Of a stretch of 64,000 nucleotides of DNA, positions 11,582 through 23,900 are shown in pieces. The translations under genes were made by a program, and so were the position numbers. Source of the DNA: Taeniopygia guttata (Eukaryota > Chordata > Aves > Passeriformes > Estrildidae); assembly GCF_048771995.1 (NCBI RefSeq), contig NC_133026.1:12282001-12346000 (forward strand), given 5' to 3'. The notes beneath the pieces were generated by a model. That model did not search any database and was not told where the DNA came from. It saw only the letters and a list, made by a program, of their open reading frames with translations. The number at the start of each line of letters is the position of its first letter. Positions within the stretch are counted from its first letter, which is position 1.

Positions 11582-11628
11582 AAAAAAAAAACAAAAACAA
11601 AACAAAACAAAAAAAAAACACAAAAAAA
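11582..11628 (+). repeat. A-rich (AAAAC)n-like tract
   Basis: Imperfect A runs broken by single C residues. Low-complexity sequence. Confidence 0.9.
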
Positions 11629-12000
11629 CTCTTGTCCTTTCAAGCAAGCAAAATAATCTCCCCAGGTTCTGGTTTTGTTTTACTGCATTTGCATTATTCA
11701 AAATTTGTCCTGCAGAATGACTTACGCTAGTTCTTCCTGAGAGCCATGGGATGGATAGTCCTATATGGCCTGTGCCTCTTTTGCCAGAGCTCTTCAGCCA
11801 AATCCAGAGGACTCCAATTGAATGAACATACTTGTGAAGTGCTACTCACAAGAGGAAGGTCATCACTCATGGGAAACATGTCAATGAACATCCTTTTCAT
11901 CCCCCCATTTTTACAATCAAATTGTAATAAACATGGCACAGAACAAGGATCTTGTTAATAGTTAGCCGAGCTTAATCTTCAGTTTTCTTGCTTTCACATT
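11629..12000. other. No gene seen
   Basis: Overlapping 70-codon frames occur on both strands at 11727-11958, with no recognisable content and no splice context that I trust. Confidence 0.5.
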
Positions 12001-12068
12001 TTTACAAAAGAAAAAAAAAAACAACACCTTTTTTCTTTTCTTTTCTCTTTCATTTAAAAAAAGAAAAC
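12001..12068. repeat. A-run followed by T/C-rich and A-run
   Basis: An A-run, a short TTTTC-rich pyrimidine stretch and a second A-run form a low-complexity block that could fold as an A/T hairpin. Confidence 0.8.
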
Positions 12069-13085
12069 AGAAAATGTAAGTTGATATGTTTCAGTTGACT
12101 ATGATGAATCTGGGATAAGTTACTATGCTCTGTTCTCTGATAAACAGAGATGTTATTGTGCAGTCCTGGATAAAGTAACTGATTATACTGTTTGAGCCAT
12201 GAATGCAAAATGTGTTGCAAGGATTTGGATGTCTGTAATTAGTCAGTTGTAAAAGCTGTGGTTGGTGGCTAAGCAGCTGTTCAGATCACTGTCAGAATTT
12301 CACCACTGTAAAGGAGAGAGCATGTGTTATTCCATTGTTTCAGGATGGGAAAGAACACTTTGTATATGTTTCTTTTTTCACTAAAACAGAACAAATGTTG
12401 GCTCTCAACTGCACTTACAGTGTTCCAGACTATATCAGTGGAAGGGAATTGTATTTGCCTGAGATTGTCTTTGTATCAGGTGTAATGTATCAGACACCAG
12501 AGAGTATCACTGTGACCCAAAGGTTCATTTTCCACGAGGCTTTGCTGCTGCATACCTTGGACATTCATTCTGCTGTGGGCAGCTCTCCCTGTCCATGCAC
12601 TGACTTACTGCCAGAATACATCTGTGGATATAATTTACACCTAAGTTTGGATATTAAGAATCTCACACTATTTTTTTTAAGAACACATATCATCCTAACA
12701 CTAGACTCAAGCCTTCTAGGACTGTCTTAAAATAAACCTTGCAGTTTGACATGGGTAACTCTTTACTGTGTAGACAGTAAAAAACTTTGCCACCAGCAGA
12801 TTATTTCAGGTGCAGCAGGTCAGTCACTGGCTGCCTGAAAATCATAATACTTGTAGGTGAAACTATGGTGTAAGACCTTTGGCACTCAAACCTCCTGACT
12901 ATCTAGTTCAGGGAACGGTGAGTTCTCAGTTACAGGGAGTGGGAAGATGATGTAATTGAAAAGCTATTGCCCTGCTTTGATATTAGTAAATGTGTTCAAA
13001 GTTCTCTAGGGGCCTCCAAGGACTGAAAACCTCTCCCTGCTGTGGGATAGAGGTGTTTCTCTCTCTCCCAACATTTCTTTACTGG
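12069..13085. other. No recognised gene; holds the longest ORF
   Basis: The plus frame 12335-12730 (131 codons) is the longest ATG-started frame in the window. Its translation shows no domain, signal peptide or repeat that I recognise, and no promoter, acceptor or donor is evident. I do not call it as a gene. Random frames of this length are expected occasionally in 64 kb. Confidence 0.5.
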
Positions 13086-13108
13086 TTTTTTTTTTGTTTT
13101 TTTTTTTT
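13086..13108. repeat. T homopolymer tract
   Basis: Nearly pure T, interrupted once by G. Confidence 0.9.
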
Positions 13109-13466
13109 AAACCAGAATGCCAGTGAAAGACTTTTAGGAAAATAAGTCTGTTTCTGTACTGTTTAACAATCGTTTTGAAAATGAGGCTGAATCCATTCTT
13201 GTATCATTAATGAAAACAATGATAGGAGCAGAAAAATCCCAGAAGTCTGAGTGTGAGTGGAGAAGAGGGGGAGGGGGGACAGGATGAGGTCCTTTGCAAA
13301 ACAAAATAGTAGGTGTCAATGTTGATGTCTGTTAAGGCATGCCTTTCACTAGGCACTATGGATAACTTATTAGCAATCAAAACCTGAGGGGCCAGATTCC
13401 TACTTTTTCCTTTCTGCATGCACAGCATAAAGAAGAATAGAATGAAAGGTCCTGGCAAGCTGCCAG
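13109..13466. other. No gene seen
   Basis: Short minus-strand frames only (for example 13134-13319), without recognisable content, splice context or a repeat family. Confidence 0.5.
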
Positions 13467-13485
13467 TCCTCCTCCTCCTCCTCCT
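13467..13485 (+). repeat. (TCC)6 trinucleotide microsatellite
   Basis: Six perfect TCC units plus one T. On the minus strand this gives runs of Glu or Arg codons inside short frames, which makes those frames look more protein-like than they are. Confidence 0.95.
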
Positions 13486-14295
13486 GGGATAAGGGGGAGA
13501 GTGATACAACACCATGACTGTGTTTCCTCCTCCCATTTTCCCTATCACATGGGGAAGTGAGCGATTGCTGAGCTTTTTCATGCCTGTGAGCTGGACTGGG
13601 CTTTGTCCTCCTTGCTCTGCTGACAGACAGCTTTACAGCATTTGTGAGGCCCAAACCAGCCTTGGGAATATCTGAAATTTTACATCTATCTGGATCTGGG
13701 TTCTGCTGCTGTCCTATGCCCTTATAGCAGGACCATCTTATATACTAGAGCCACGAACCCAGGGTATGTGCTAAAATGTCAGTAGCAAACATAAATCTCT
13801 TAAATTGCCTCAAACTTCTCCCACACAGATTGAGGAATTTAGCTTTTTAAGCTGTAGGGTCTATGTATTGTGGATTTTCTTCCTAGAAGTGAAGCCTGAC
13901 TTTGATTCGTTTAATCATGGAATACTGAGTTCTCTAATATTTTCCATGCTACAGCGAGGCTTTAGCAGGACAAGTATCACAAGACTCCTGATAAAATCAC
14001 AGGAGTTAGCAAGGCTAGCACTTGGAGGAGCTTTGTAGATTCAGCCTTTTCTGCAAATAGCATTCCAATGAAACAGAGATAAACTGAATGTCTGAAACAA
14101 TCTTGTGGAACATTTTACTTTGTGGGATTTTTCCTTTGCATAAAGACCCTCTTCAGACCATCTGAATAGGATGTCAGTTGTCACATGTGGCTCCTGTGTC
14201 ACTTGCTCAGTGACATAACTCGGCAGGGGGAGGGAGGAGATGGGAGAAATGGAAGATTCAGCCCTTTTTGCCAAAGTTAGAAAACGTGGTGAGGA
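13486..14295. other. No gene seen
   Basis: Short frames on both strands (13805-14038 plus, 14041-14274 minus) with no recognisable product. This is the upstream flank of the CpG island. Confidence 0.5.
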
Positions 14296-14299
14296 CTCT

Positions 14300-14530
14300 C
14301 AGTGTTACCGAGAAGTGTTGTAGTCCGGTTTGCAGCACCACTGCAACAAATGACATGCGGTGAGAGCCAGCAGCGTGCTCGGCGTCACGGTGATGTCACT
14401 GGGGACAAGTGCGGTCCCTGTCCCCTCCGGGCGGCGGCGGGGGCGCAGCCTGGGAACGGGGAGCGGGAGGCGGCGGATTCCAGGGCGCTGAGGCAAAGGT
14501 GAAATGGCAGCGGCAGGGAGCGATTGCCGG
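14300..14530. promoter_or_regulatory. Small CpG island, possible promoter
   Basis: About 200 bp with roughly twenty CpG dinucleotides, in a neighbourhood where CpG is rare. It contains a CRE half-site CGTCA (14383-14387), a one-mismatch CRE TGATGTCA (14391-14398), and a perfect inverted pair TTGCAG/CTGCAA (14330-14335 and 14341-14346) with a 5-bp loop. GGCGG/GCGGG GC-box-like words lie between 14429 and 14477. A donor-like CAAAG|GTGAAA occurs near 14498, which would suit a short plus-strand first exon. No TATA box is obvious, as in many CpG promoters. No flanking gene confirms the direction of transcription. Frames through it (14302-14502 plus, 14305-14496 minus) look like products of GC-rich composition. 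Confidence 0.45.
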
Positions 14531-15965
14531 CTCGGCTGGCTGAAATACCACTGGCATTACGCATTTATTGCACTTCCACGGGGAGAATGAAGATAGGGCA
14601 AAGGGGTAAACAGCAGGAGGAGTGCTGTGATGGCGAGAGGCAGTGCTCAAACATGATAAAAGTGCAGCTGAGATAAAAAAGCAATAGTGTTGGCTGGCAC
14701 GTATTGTTGCTGATACAGCAGTGGACATCTATAAGGGTGGTTTTGTTTCCTTAAATGGGGAGAAGTGCACGTTTTTCTGTGTGTGTGTTTCCCACATCTC
14801 CCGTGCAATTCTAAACACCTGCAGCTGTCCTGATGCATAGCAGCAGAAGCGAAGCAGTATTTATGGCAGGCGTATGGGCAGTACTTGCTGAAATTAAGGT
14901 TCTTGGTATGCAGCTGATCCCATGGACCTGAAACATACACTGAACCCCAGTTCTCATACTTGGAGTCAGGCACATACTTCAGTAACTGAAACAGAATTAT
15001 ATTGCTTTGATTGGCTTCTCCCACTTCCCAAGACTGAAATGTATAATTAATATTGGCTTATATTCAGATAATTCCTCTTGGAAGTTTGGGAGACTTTGTA
15101 ACTTGTGACTTTCTATAAAAACATAAACAAGCTCTGGAAATGGAAAAAAATATATATGTTATCTCTTTTTCATTCTTTAGACTTCTGTCATTTTGTGTGA
15201 TTGCTTCAGTTTTTAGAACTAGCAAGGACAATCTCCACTAGTGCACTTCATCCTGTTTTAATTTGTTTTTAATAATCTGTCTTGAAAAGGTACTGCAGAA
15301 AGAGTGAATTTGGTTGTACTCTAGGAATACTTGTTTTGAAGTTTTGTAATTTTGAGGGAAGAAGCTCCAACACATTTAATAATAAAAACGGTTACTTTCA
15401 CAAGGTAGTGGTACCAGTAAAGCAAAGATCTAAGTGACAGAAAAATTTTACAACTTTTTGCCACAAACCATAAGAAGAATTTCTGTGCATTAAATTAACC
15501 TACCATAACATTTATTGAATTCTAATTTTAATGTGAATATTCTAACTTCCAGAGGGAGATGTAGAGAAGTTTAATAAAGAGAAAGAGCCTAAAAAGTTGA
15601 AATGGAAAAAAAAGAAAGATATTCTGTTATGGTTTATTATTGATGCCAAGATGAATATAATAGCTGTCTCTTAATGAAATATAAGAAGTGACAGATGTGG
15701 TTATGGGGTGTCCTCAGAGCAGACTCACACATATGACCTCTCTTTAGGAACATTCAATATCTCAATTCCATGAGCACTTGGTGCAGGGCTTAGCTTTCTG
15801 CACGTGAGGAGCCACTTTGATTCAAATTTCACATATGCTTCATGTTTGCAACCTTACTCTTCCAGGACATCTTCCAGCAAATTCAACACTCCTTTCATTT
15901 CTTCCAAATGTGAACTCTGCTACATGCTCTCCTCCCTTCCAGTCACTTAGAAAAATATGATCTGT
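14531..15965. other. No gene seen
   Basis: The downstream flank of the CpG island is AT-rich. The minus frame 14647-15024 (125 codons) shows no family features, and no repeat was assigned. Confidence 0.5.
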
Positions 15966-15966
15966 T

Positions 15967-16012
15967 AAGTCAGTGGCAGAACTCCCACTGACTTCTGTAA
16001 TGCTGGGAGTTA
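15967..16012. repeat. Short palindromic dispersed repeat, copy 1
   Basis: AAGTCAGTGG (15967-15976) and CCACTGACTT (15985-15994) are perfect 10-bp inverted arms around an 8-bp loop. The words resemble a common sauropsid interspersed motif (AAGTCAATGG...CCCATTGACTT). Related single arms occur at 27688, 34081 and 37870 in this window. Confidence 0.45.
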
Positions 16013-17938
16013 AGCTCTCTGCTTATGAGCCTTACACATTTCTTTTTAGAAAACTTTCCAACATTGCAAAAGGGTCATTTCAGTCCTGCAGCTCTCCAGA
16101 ATGCTTACTGAAATTCTTACACTTTTCTTTTTATTAATATAATTTTTACCAGCATTTATTATACTATTATTTGTGGGTTTTGGAAGAGATGCTAAGGATT
16201 GATGACATGCCTACTTATCTGAACATTTATAGCTCTCATGATAATATTTATAAGAGTTTTTGGGCTTTATTTCTCAACCCTGCCCTCCTTTCCAAGATGC
16301 TGGATTTTGTTGCTATCTGCATCAGAATTGTATTCCATCCTCTGATTAAATTTGTAAAAGATCTTAGTGGGAGTTCTGTCATTCGGAGACAGTGGCCAAG
16401 AGATGGAAGGTGCTGAATATTTCTATCAAGGTTCATTTGCAAAGAAATATGGAATTAGTTTATATTTATTCTTAGTCATGACAAATTTGTCCATATCTTT
16501 TTTCTCACCCTTGAAACAGAGGCATGCTGGAAAGATTTTTGTGTCCTCTATGTATCCTCCTTTGGCTTTGGCACTGCTAAGAGGTAAAAACCCCCATGTT
16601 TCAGAAGAAATGAAATGAATCTGTGAAGAACTGTGGAGTTGTTACAAATGGGTTTACTATGCTCAGTTGCTTCAACATGTTGGTTCTAAATGTACTGTCA
16701 AATATGGAGCAGAATATGGCCTCAAAGCAGCAGAGCTGACATCACATCTAGGTTCAGAGTCAAAGGCTGATGGCTACTGGAGTCAAACACTGGTTCTGCA
16801 GAACACAGATCAATGGGTAAGATGATGTAGATTCACTGGTATTTTCAATTTCTCTTAAATTAATCTGCATTGAAAGTGCTCTGATGTAACAGTGCATTGT
16901 GCAGAATTAAACTTCAAACCCTTCTTGAGCACACTGAAGTAACCCTCTAGCATAACTGCACACTGTTCACCTCTGCATTCCTCATGAAACAAAAGTATTC
17001 CCACTTTGAAAGTCAGTCTTTGTGGAGTTTGTCTGAAATGGAGGTCGGGCACTAATGAGAGCTTGGCCAGCCAGTGCCTTGACATGTTTCATTTATGGCT
17101 TGATTAGACCCTGATTTAATGAGATACTGTACTACATGGAAGCATATCATCTTCAGTCATTTAACACTGAGTGGAGTCTGAATGTTTCATTTCAGCAGTT
17201 TCTCTGCACTTTTGAAACTGAGAAAAACACCCCACAGAATAAAGTATAATTTAAGTAGAATGTTTCATTCCAGCTGCAGTAGGCAATTACAAAGAAAACC
17301 ATTCTGACTCTGCCCACTTCTCTGCTCCCCTTTTCAGTCCTATAGGCTATACATTAGTCCTTCTGAGGTTCTATTATACTGTATAGAATGTGTTTTGAAT
17401 TTGAGATTTGTAAAAGGAAAGCAGACAAAAGGTCAATCTCATGTTGCCACTCACGTTCCCTCTGTGTTATTCCGGGGACCCAGAAGGTTGATACTTTGTC
17501 TAGATTTTGTTACTGGTGAATTTCTTTGTTACAATGTGTTTTAAGATGACATTGAAATTTTTGACATTTTCTTTCCCATGGCTTCCAGCGGAGCAGCAGC
17601 TCCAGAGTTCTGCAACACTCCAGTGGATTTTCTCTGTTGGATGACATCTCGGCATCCAAAGGCTTCACTGAATTATTCTGTAGAATGAGCAGTCCTGGCA
17701 TTGTATAAGATCTGAAGTGCTGCTACTGTGTTTTAGATTCGCCACCCTTTGCTGTGGTTTTGGACCAAATGGATTTCAGGTAAACTCAGTGACACAAAAA
17801 TTGCCAAGATAACCTCACTGTGAGAGGTGGACCTGATACTCATCCTCCCATGGGAACAAGGCATGGTGCCATGTGGAATGGCTCACAGCTATTTCTTGGC
17901 TCTGGGTTAATTGTGTTAACATACACAAGAGTCTTCAG
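16013..17938. other. No gene seen
   Basis: AT-rich sequence with short frames. One loose exon-like arrangement lies at about 17738-17780 plus: TGTTTTAG, 43 open nt, then TTTCAG|GTAAAC. It has no supporting neighbours, so it is not called. Confidence 0.5.
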
Positions 17939-17978
17939 AAAAAAAAAAAAAAAAAAAAAAAGAAAAAAAGAAAAAAAG
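17939..17978 (+). repeat. Poly(A) tract with G interruptions
   Basis: A pure A run of about 23, then A7 blocks separated by single G residues. It resembles a decayed retroposition tail, but the upstream sequence was not recognised as a processed gene. Confidence 0.92.
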
Positions 17979-20900
17979 TATTTATTAAGGATACATTATG
18001 TCAGGCTGAGATGAGGTTAATTATTTAACATCTGGCAAAAGCAGATGGATTCTCAGTTAACACAATGAAATCCATTCAGTCAGCACCTTGATAAGCACCA
18101 TGTCTGTTTCACGGTCTCAGATGCCTTCCTGGAGAACCTGCATGTGCTTTCCAGTAGCTCTGAAGATGGGCTGGGCAGTGCATCAGGACACTTTGAAACC
18201 ATTGTCTGCCATCTCCTGCAAGGCTTTGGTCATTTGCAAGCGTGAATGATGTGGCTGGCAGACACATCTTACTGCCTGGCCACCTCCTGGCAATTTGCTG
18301 CTTTACTGAGCAGGCTTGGTGCTGTACATCAGTATCCTGGGATGGATGTTCCCCAAGCTGTATTTAATTGAGATGTGGGCACTGCTTTCTGCTGGTGCCT
18401 ATTAAAGCACTGTACTGGAGTTATTTAGGAGAATATGATTCAACACAGAGGCCACACGTGATGTTCTTGGTGGCTTCACAGAGGAAAGACAGTTTAAGAT
18501 TTGCTGACATGGGATGCAGTGTTCCATGAAGGAATGCACAATGAGCTGTCTCTATGTTACAACAGAGTTTAAATATATTTAATTCATCACGAGACATTTT
18601 TGACTCAGTGTTGATCATCTTGGTCTTCTTTCAAGAAGAATTCCCTGTGGTCCCTTGTAAAGGTAACCCTCAAAGAAGCACCTTCAAATTATAATGATTA
18701 ATTATTCATATTTGTGTGCTCTCCCTGTATCCCAGGCAGAAAATATGTGCAGGATTTTCCATGGCCTTCAGTTTGTCAGCTTTTTATCAGGTGTCATTTG
18801 GCTAAGAACCTTGGGAGACTATTCTGTATTAGCAGAAAATCTTCAGCCCTGGTCTACTTTACATTCATACAAGAAAAAAAAAAAGCCACAGAGATCAGAG
18901 TTCCAGGTATATTAAAACTTTCTGCAATCAAAAAACCAAGAAAAAATATACTTGAATGAGAAAAAAAGTCAGTCAGAATTTTATTTTTATACCTCTCCCT
19001 TCAGATCCTGCACACCCCTGAACCTTGCTGGAAGTGCAACTGTACTGTCATGTGCATGGATCCAAATGTAGGATAAATGCTTTTTCTAGTACATCATATT
19101 TGTAATCCCCTGCATTAAAATCCCTGCTATTGCTGTTTCAAAGTGCTGGTGTTCCACAGCACCTGGAGATTGGGGCAGAAAAGTGCAGGTTTTGGGCATG
19201 ATGCTCAGAAAGTGCTGCTCCTCTCATTTTGAAAGTTGCAAATCAGGGGTTGGTCCACCATAAGCAGCAGATTTTCTGCAGTTGGTGTGAAATAACCATC
19301 CAATCCCACACATTAATGTCTCCAAGACTGGAGATCCTCGGCCTCGCTGCTTCCAATGCTTTCCAAGGCACGACTTGTGTGTTTCTGACTTAGCAAGTTG
19401 CTTGCACAACTGATGGCCAAACATTCTTTCTGGGGCTCTTACCATTTCCAAATATATCTATCTTTCAAGTAAATCAATTTTGTGTTAATTAGTGACAGGT
19501 CTCTGCTGAAATATTCCCTTCATTCTTTTATCACCCTGTGGCAGAGTTCTGTGTGCCCTGCCAGCTGTCCTTCACAGCAGGTCTTAAAGGTTTGAAGCCT
19601 TATTTGGTGTCTGCAGTGACCTTTTAAATTCCAGAGTAAAGTTGGGGCTGCACAAGTCACAAATACAACACTTGTTAATAAAATGTCAGCTTTGTAGCAG
19701 TCAGACTTGCATGGAGCTTTCAAACTGCATTTTCCATCAGGCTAATAGCTCAGGATTGTGTACATGTGCTGGCACAGCTGCAAGAAGGGTAAAACCTTCA
19801 AAAAGAGCTCCCTTCTGGCCCCACCATGTAATCAGGTCACAACTCTACCCCCTGGGGAAAAAAATCATTTTGCCAGTTACAATCCAGCAAACAGTTGTTA
19901 GTTCCTTCATTGCTTAGGTGACCTCAGTGAAACCCAGAAATGCCAGTTTTTAAAGACTAGAAGATTGCCTATACCTTCAACCCCTGAAACAAGAAATGCC
20001 TGAATGTAAGAAATAATAGTAGCAGGGCAAAGAAAATGTGTGGGGGAAGGGACGCAGAAGCAGCAGAATGGTGAGCAGATGTTTCCTAAAGAAGGTATAA
20101 ACATGGAAAGTGAGCAGTCAGATTTTCCTTTAACTTTATAGTGCAGTTTACAAGTTCATTAAACAGAACTTCTGAGCAGGGCAGCCCTTGACGAAGGGTT
20201 GTTTAAGTTGAAACATTCTCGATTTCCTGCTTAACTGACTCCCTAGGTAAGATGCTCTGTAGTGACATCATCAACCATGGAATAGTTAACAAAATCTTTG
20301 GATTGCATAAACCCCTGTAGTTTAGATAGTTCTTGACTTGTTCTGTGTAGCTAATGATACTTACACATCTGCAAGTATGCTGAAAGCACTGTGTAACATG
20401 CTCAAGAAAAATAAAATTGATACTGTTCAAAATTGTCAGTTTCTTGTTCTTTTAATATAGTTATTATAGCAGATTAGATTCTAATGATTTGTCTGTGGAG
20501 TTACCTAAAATAATTCATTTTCCATATATTTACTGAAACTACAGAAGTAGTATGTTTAAAACACATGATGTTTTAAAGATTTATCTAAGGTTGGGTGTTG
20601 CCTGTGTTCATTCTAGTAAGCATCTCCTGGTGTTACAGTGATGTTTATCTCTTGTCACACTGGCAAAAACTTTGGGTTAGTCCACAACAGGACTTATTTT
20701 TCTCTTCTATAAGATACTTTAGCTGCAGACCTCTTATTATCAATGGAAATTTGTCAATGGATTTCTACTTGGCTCAGTAATGTACTTTCATTACCGGGCT
20801 AATACTAGACAGCTGGAAGTAGCCTATTACACATGCAATTCTCATTTAACCAATAATATGGAATAATCAGAATACTTTGAAATAATCACAAACAGTATGT

Positions 20901-23900
20901 GGTGAATTGAAATTGAAATTGTTCTGCATGGGAAAAGAACATCAAACTTTCGAAAATCTATGTCATTGCATGAAACAATACAAGGCATTTCCAAGTTTTC
21001 TCTTCTACTTGCTGACTTGTGGATGTGCATGGCTCTAATCATCTGTACACCTGTATTTTCATCACAAAATAAGAATGTTTTCTTGACTGCTGTAGTTAAA
21101 ATAAAGGTATTCCTGTCTTTTTCCATGCCAAATAGGAGAAATGTTAAAATCAACTCAAATTATCAGCTCATATTGAATTCTGTTAAATGGTGCATTGCAA
21201 ATAAGATCTATGTCACAATATAGTCATGACTGTTTTCCATTGTATTTTCTAAAATACTATAAATTAATATTGTATAGATGATAAGGGATGACATTTTTGA
21301 AGAAATAGTAAATAAATGCTCTTTCTGTTTATAAACTTATTTGTTATGTTTGTAAATCCTTTTAAGTATTCCTGATGATCTTAGCAGACATAATTTCTGC
21401 CTTTCAGTATGAGTACTTCTATAATGTTTGCAGTCAGGTTTTTTTTAAGAAAAATCAGTGTTTAAGTTTTGTAAGGAATTGAGCTACAGCTCTATTAAAA
21501 AAGCAGACTTCATGAAGTTCAAAAATTAGCAAACATTGCAAACTATTTCAAGTTTAAAAAACAAAATAAGTGTGATCTGGCAATGCTATTGAATTCCATC
21601 ATTCCTATTTTGTTAAATAGTATAACTGTCTTTTTATCTGAAGTGAGGGCTATATCTTGTGCGTGCTGGTTTTGGCACAGAGCGTTATCAAAAAAAACAT
21701 CTTCCTTCCTAGGTCAGGATCATCTAAGGTCTGTCTTGGGGTCATTCCTTCTTTTCCTTACTTAAGGTAGTAGCTTCTGGGTGACTTTGAAGCCTTTTCT
21801 AAATAGACCTTTAACTTGTTTATTCCACTTTTTTTTTTTTTGGTGAATTATTCTGTCTAGCTGGAAATGCCAGTAATATCTGAATGACTGATTTACTTGA
21901 CAAAATAATTTCTGGTGGCATCAAGATCAGCTCCAGGACTAAATATAGGGAGACAAGTTTCTCATGCACAGATCTCTTCAACTAATGTGCACAATGAATC
22001 CATGTTAGGTGACATCTTCTGTAGGATTAAGTGTTGTAGGATGTCAACTGTGAATACAGCAAAGAGTAAGATTATGTAACAGGACCTAAGAAGGATGATT
22101 CTTAGAAATTCATCACTCTCTGCTGGTGTCCTCATAACTGCATGGTGAATTAGTGCTCACTCTCGCTTCTGTCAATCAGCAAAAGCTGAGCAAATAAAAT
22201 GAGCTGTCACATTTTTAGGTCTTTTCAGTGTGAAACTGCAATTTCTCCAGCTAATAAACAAGTCTAGGGCTTCTGGTATGTGCTTGACTTTCTCAAACTG
22301 TATACTTCAAAGTGCAGAAGCTAGATAAGCTAACAGCTTGTTCAGTGAAGTTATTGTGCAGGAGGCAGCATGTCTATCAAATGCTTGCTTTATAAATTTG
22401 AATAGTTGTGCTTGTTCTCAGCAATGTCACCCCCTCTGTGGCTGAAGGCATTGTTTAAACAGAGGGAATGTGAAGCTTTTTCTAATTTTTTTTTTATTTT
22501 TATCCAGAGATGCTTTGCAAGAAAGTCAGCCATTCTTTCTCTGGATCCTCTTTATCAAAACAGTGGTGCAAGAACAGCTAGGGAGGCAGAGTATATTGCT
22601 GGCTAAAGTACTGAAGGTCAAGCTGATGGTTTAGCTGCATGGTCTTCAGAGTAGATGAATCCAAGTGTAAGAAGAGAAAGTTTCCATGGCAATTAAATGT
22701 TGCTTCTCATTTTCAGGGACACTGGGTCAGAAGGCAGCATTAACAGGAAGTACTAAGGAATATATCTTTGGTTTTTTTGTTTACTAAGTGTAAGGACAGA
22801 TGACACAGTGGTTGGTTTCTATCTCCATGGTGTGCTAGGTCAGTGTGTTACAGACATCTGCACATTGCTGCAATCTGATTGTGAGATGAGCACCAATGGC
22901 CCAAACACATTCCTGTGACAGGAACACAAATACAATCTGGCCCCTTGTGTTTATTTCAGCACTGGGTGAATTCTTTTGGTTATTTATAGATCCTTCTCAG
23001 ATTGTGTCAGTGGGGTGAGAGTGAAGCTGCATGAGCAGCCGGAGTGCTCCAGAGAGCTCTGCTGGCTGGCATCCGTCCACTGGCTGTGTAAAAGTCACAG
23101 AGGCAGAGATGTGGCCTTGCATATTTGCTACTATAGAGCAAATGCTCTGTGGACTTTGTGCCAGTGGTGAGAGACCTCAGCCACGGACTGGAGAAGACTC
23201 ATAGTTCTGTGTTTTCTGCCCTGACTCTCCAGGAGGGCAGTAATCTATTTCTCCGAGATCTCTGATTCAGAGGTGCTATTTTTTTCTTTTTGCCTGATGC
23301 TCTTGAGAAAGGTGTTGAGAGGGAAACAGCAAATCTAATGTAATAAGCAGGACTTCACTTTATCCAGAGAAAGTCAAACTACAAGACAGTAGTTGCTTTA
23401 CACAGCTGCAAAGTCTATTATTGCTCCCTTATCTGACCTGCCCAAAAAACCACATAGCTCTGTGCTGCTTCATGTGTCTGTGCTGACAAGTACCTTTAGC
23501 AGACTTAACCAGGTTTCTGTCAATGCCTTCAGTCCTCCATAGCTCCATTATAGTTCCTCAGGGACTCTCAAGAATGGATGAGGAAATTGTGTGGACAGGA
23601 ACTGAGTGGGAGCTTTCCACTTTCCATTCCAAGGAAATGAAAGGATAGAAAAGTAATTTTATAGGTTGGCCAAGGTCTTGATGAGATATTTAATGTTGCT
23701 ATGATTTATTTCTATTGTTAATGGTAAACTAGGATGGTCAAGCATTTTGGTAAGAGGGTCTTAGATATTATTTAAATTGGAGTGGATAAAACAATAGGTG
23801 TCATTAGAGATCTCTGTCTTTATTTTGGAGATGTTCAGTAGCACTTTGAATGTATCTAGTAAAAGACCTTCCTATTCTTACTTTCATTAATATTTTTTCC

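Noticed and set aside
12335-12730. Longest ATG-started open frame (131 codons, plus)
   Set aside because: No recognisable domain, no splice or promoter context, and a length compatible with chance in 64 kb of AT-rich DNA.
13207-13654. Arg- and Glu-rich minus-strand frames
   Set aside because: The charged runs come from the (TCC)6 microsatellite read in two frames.
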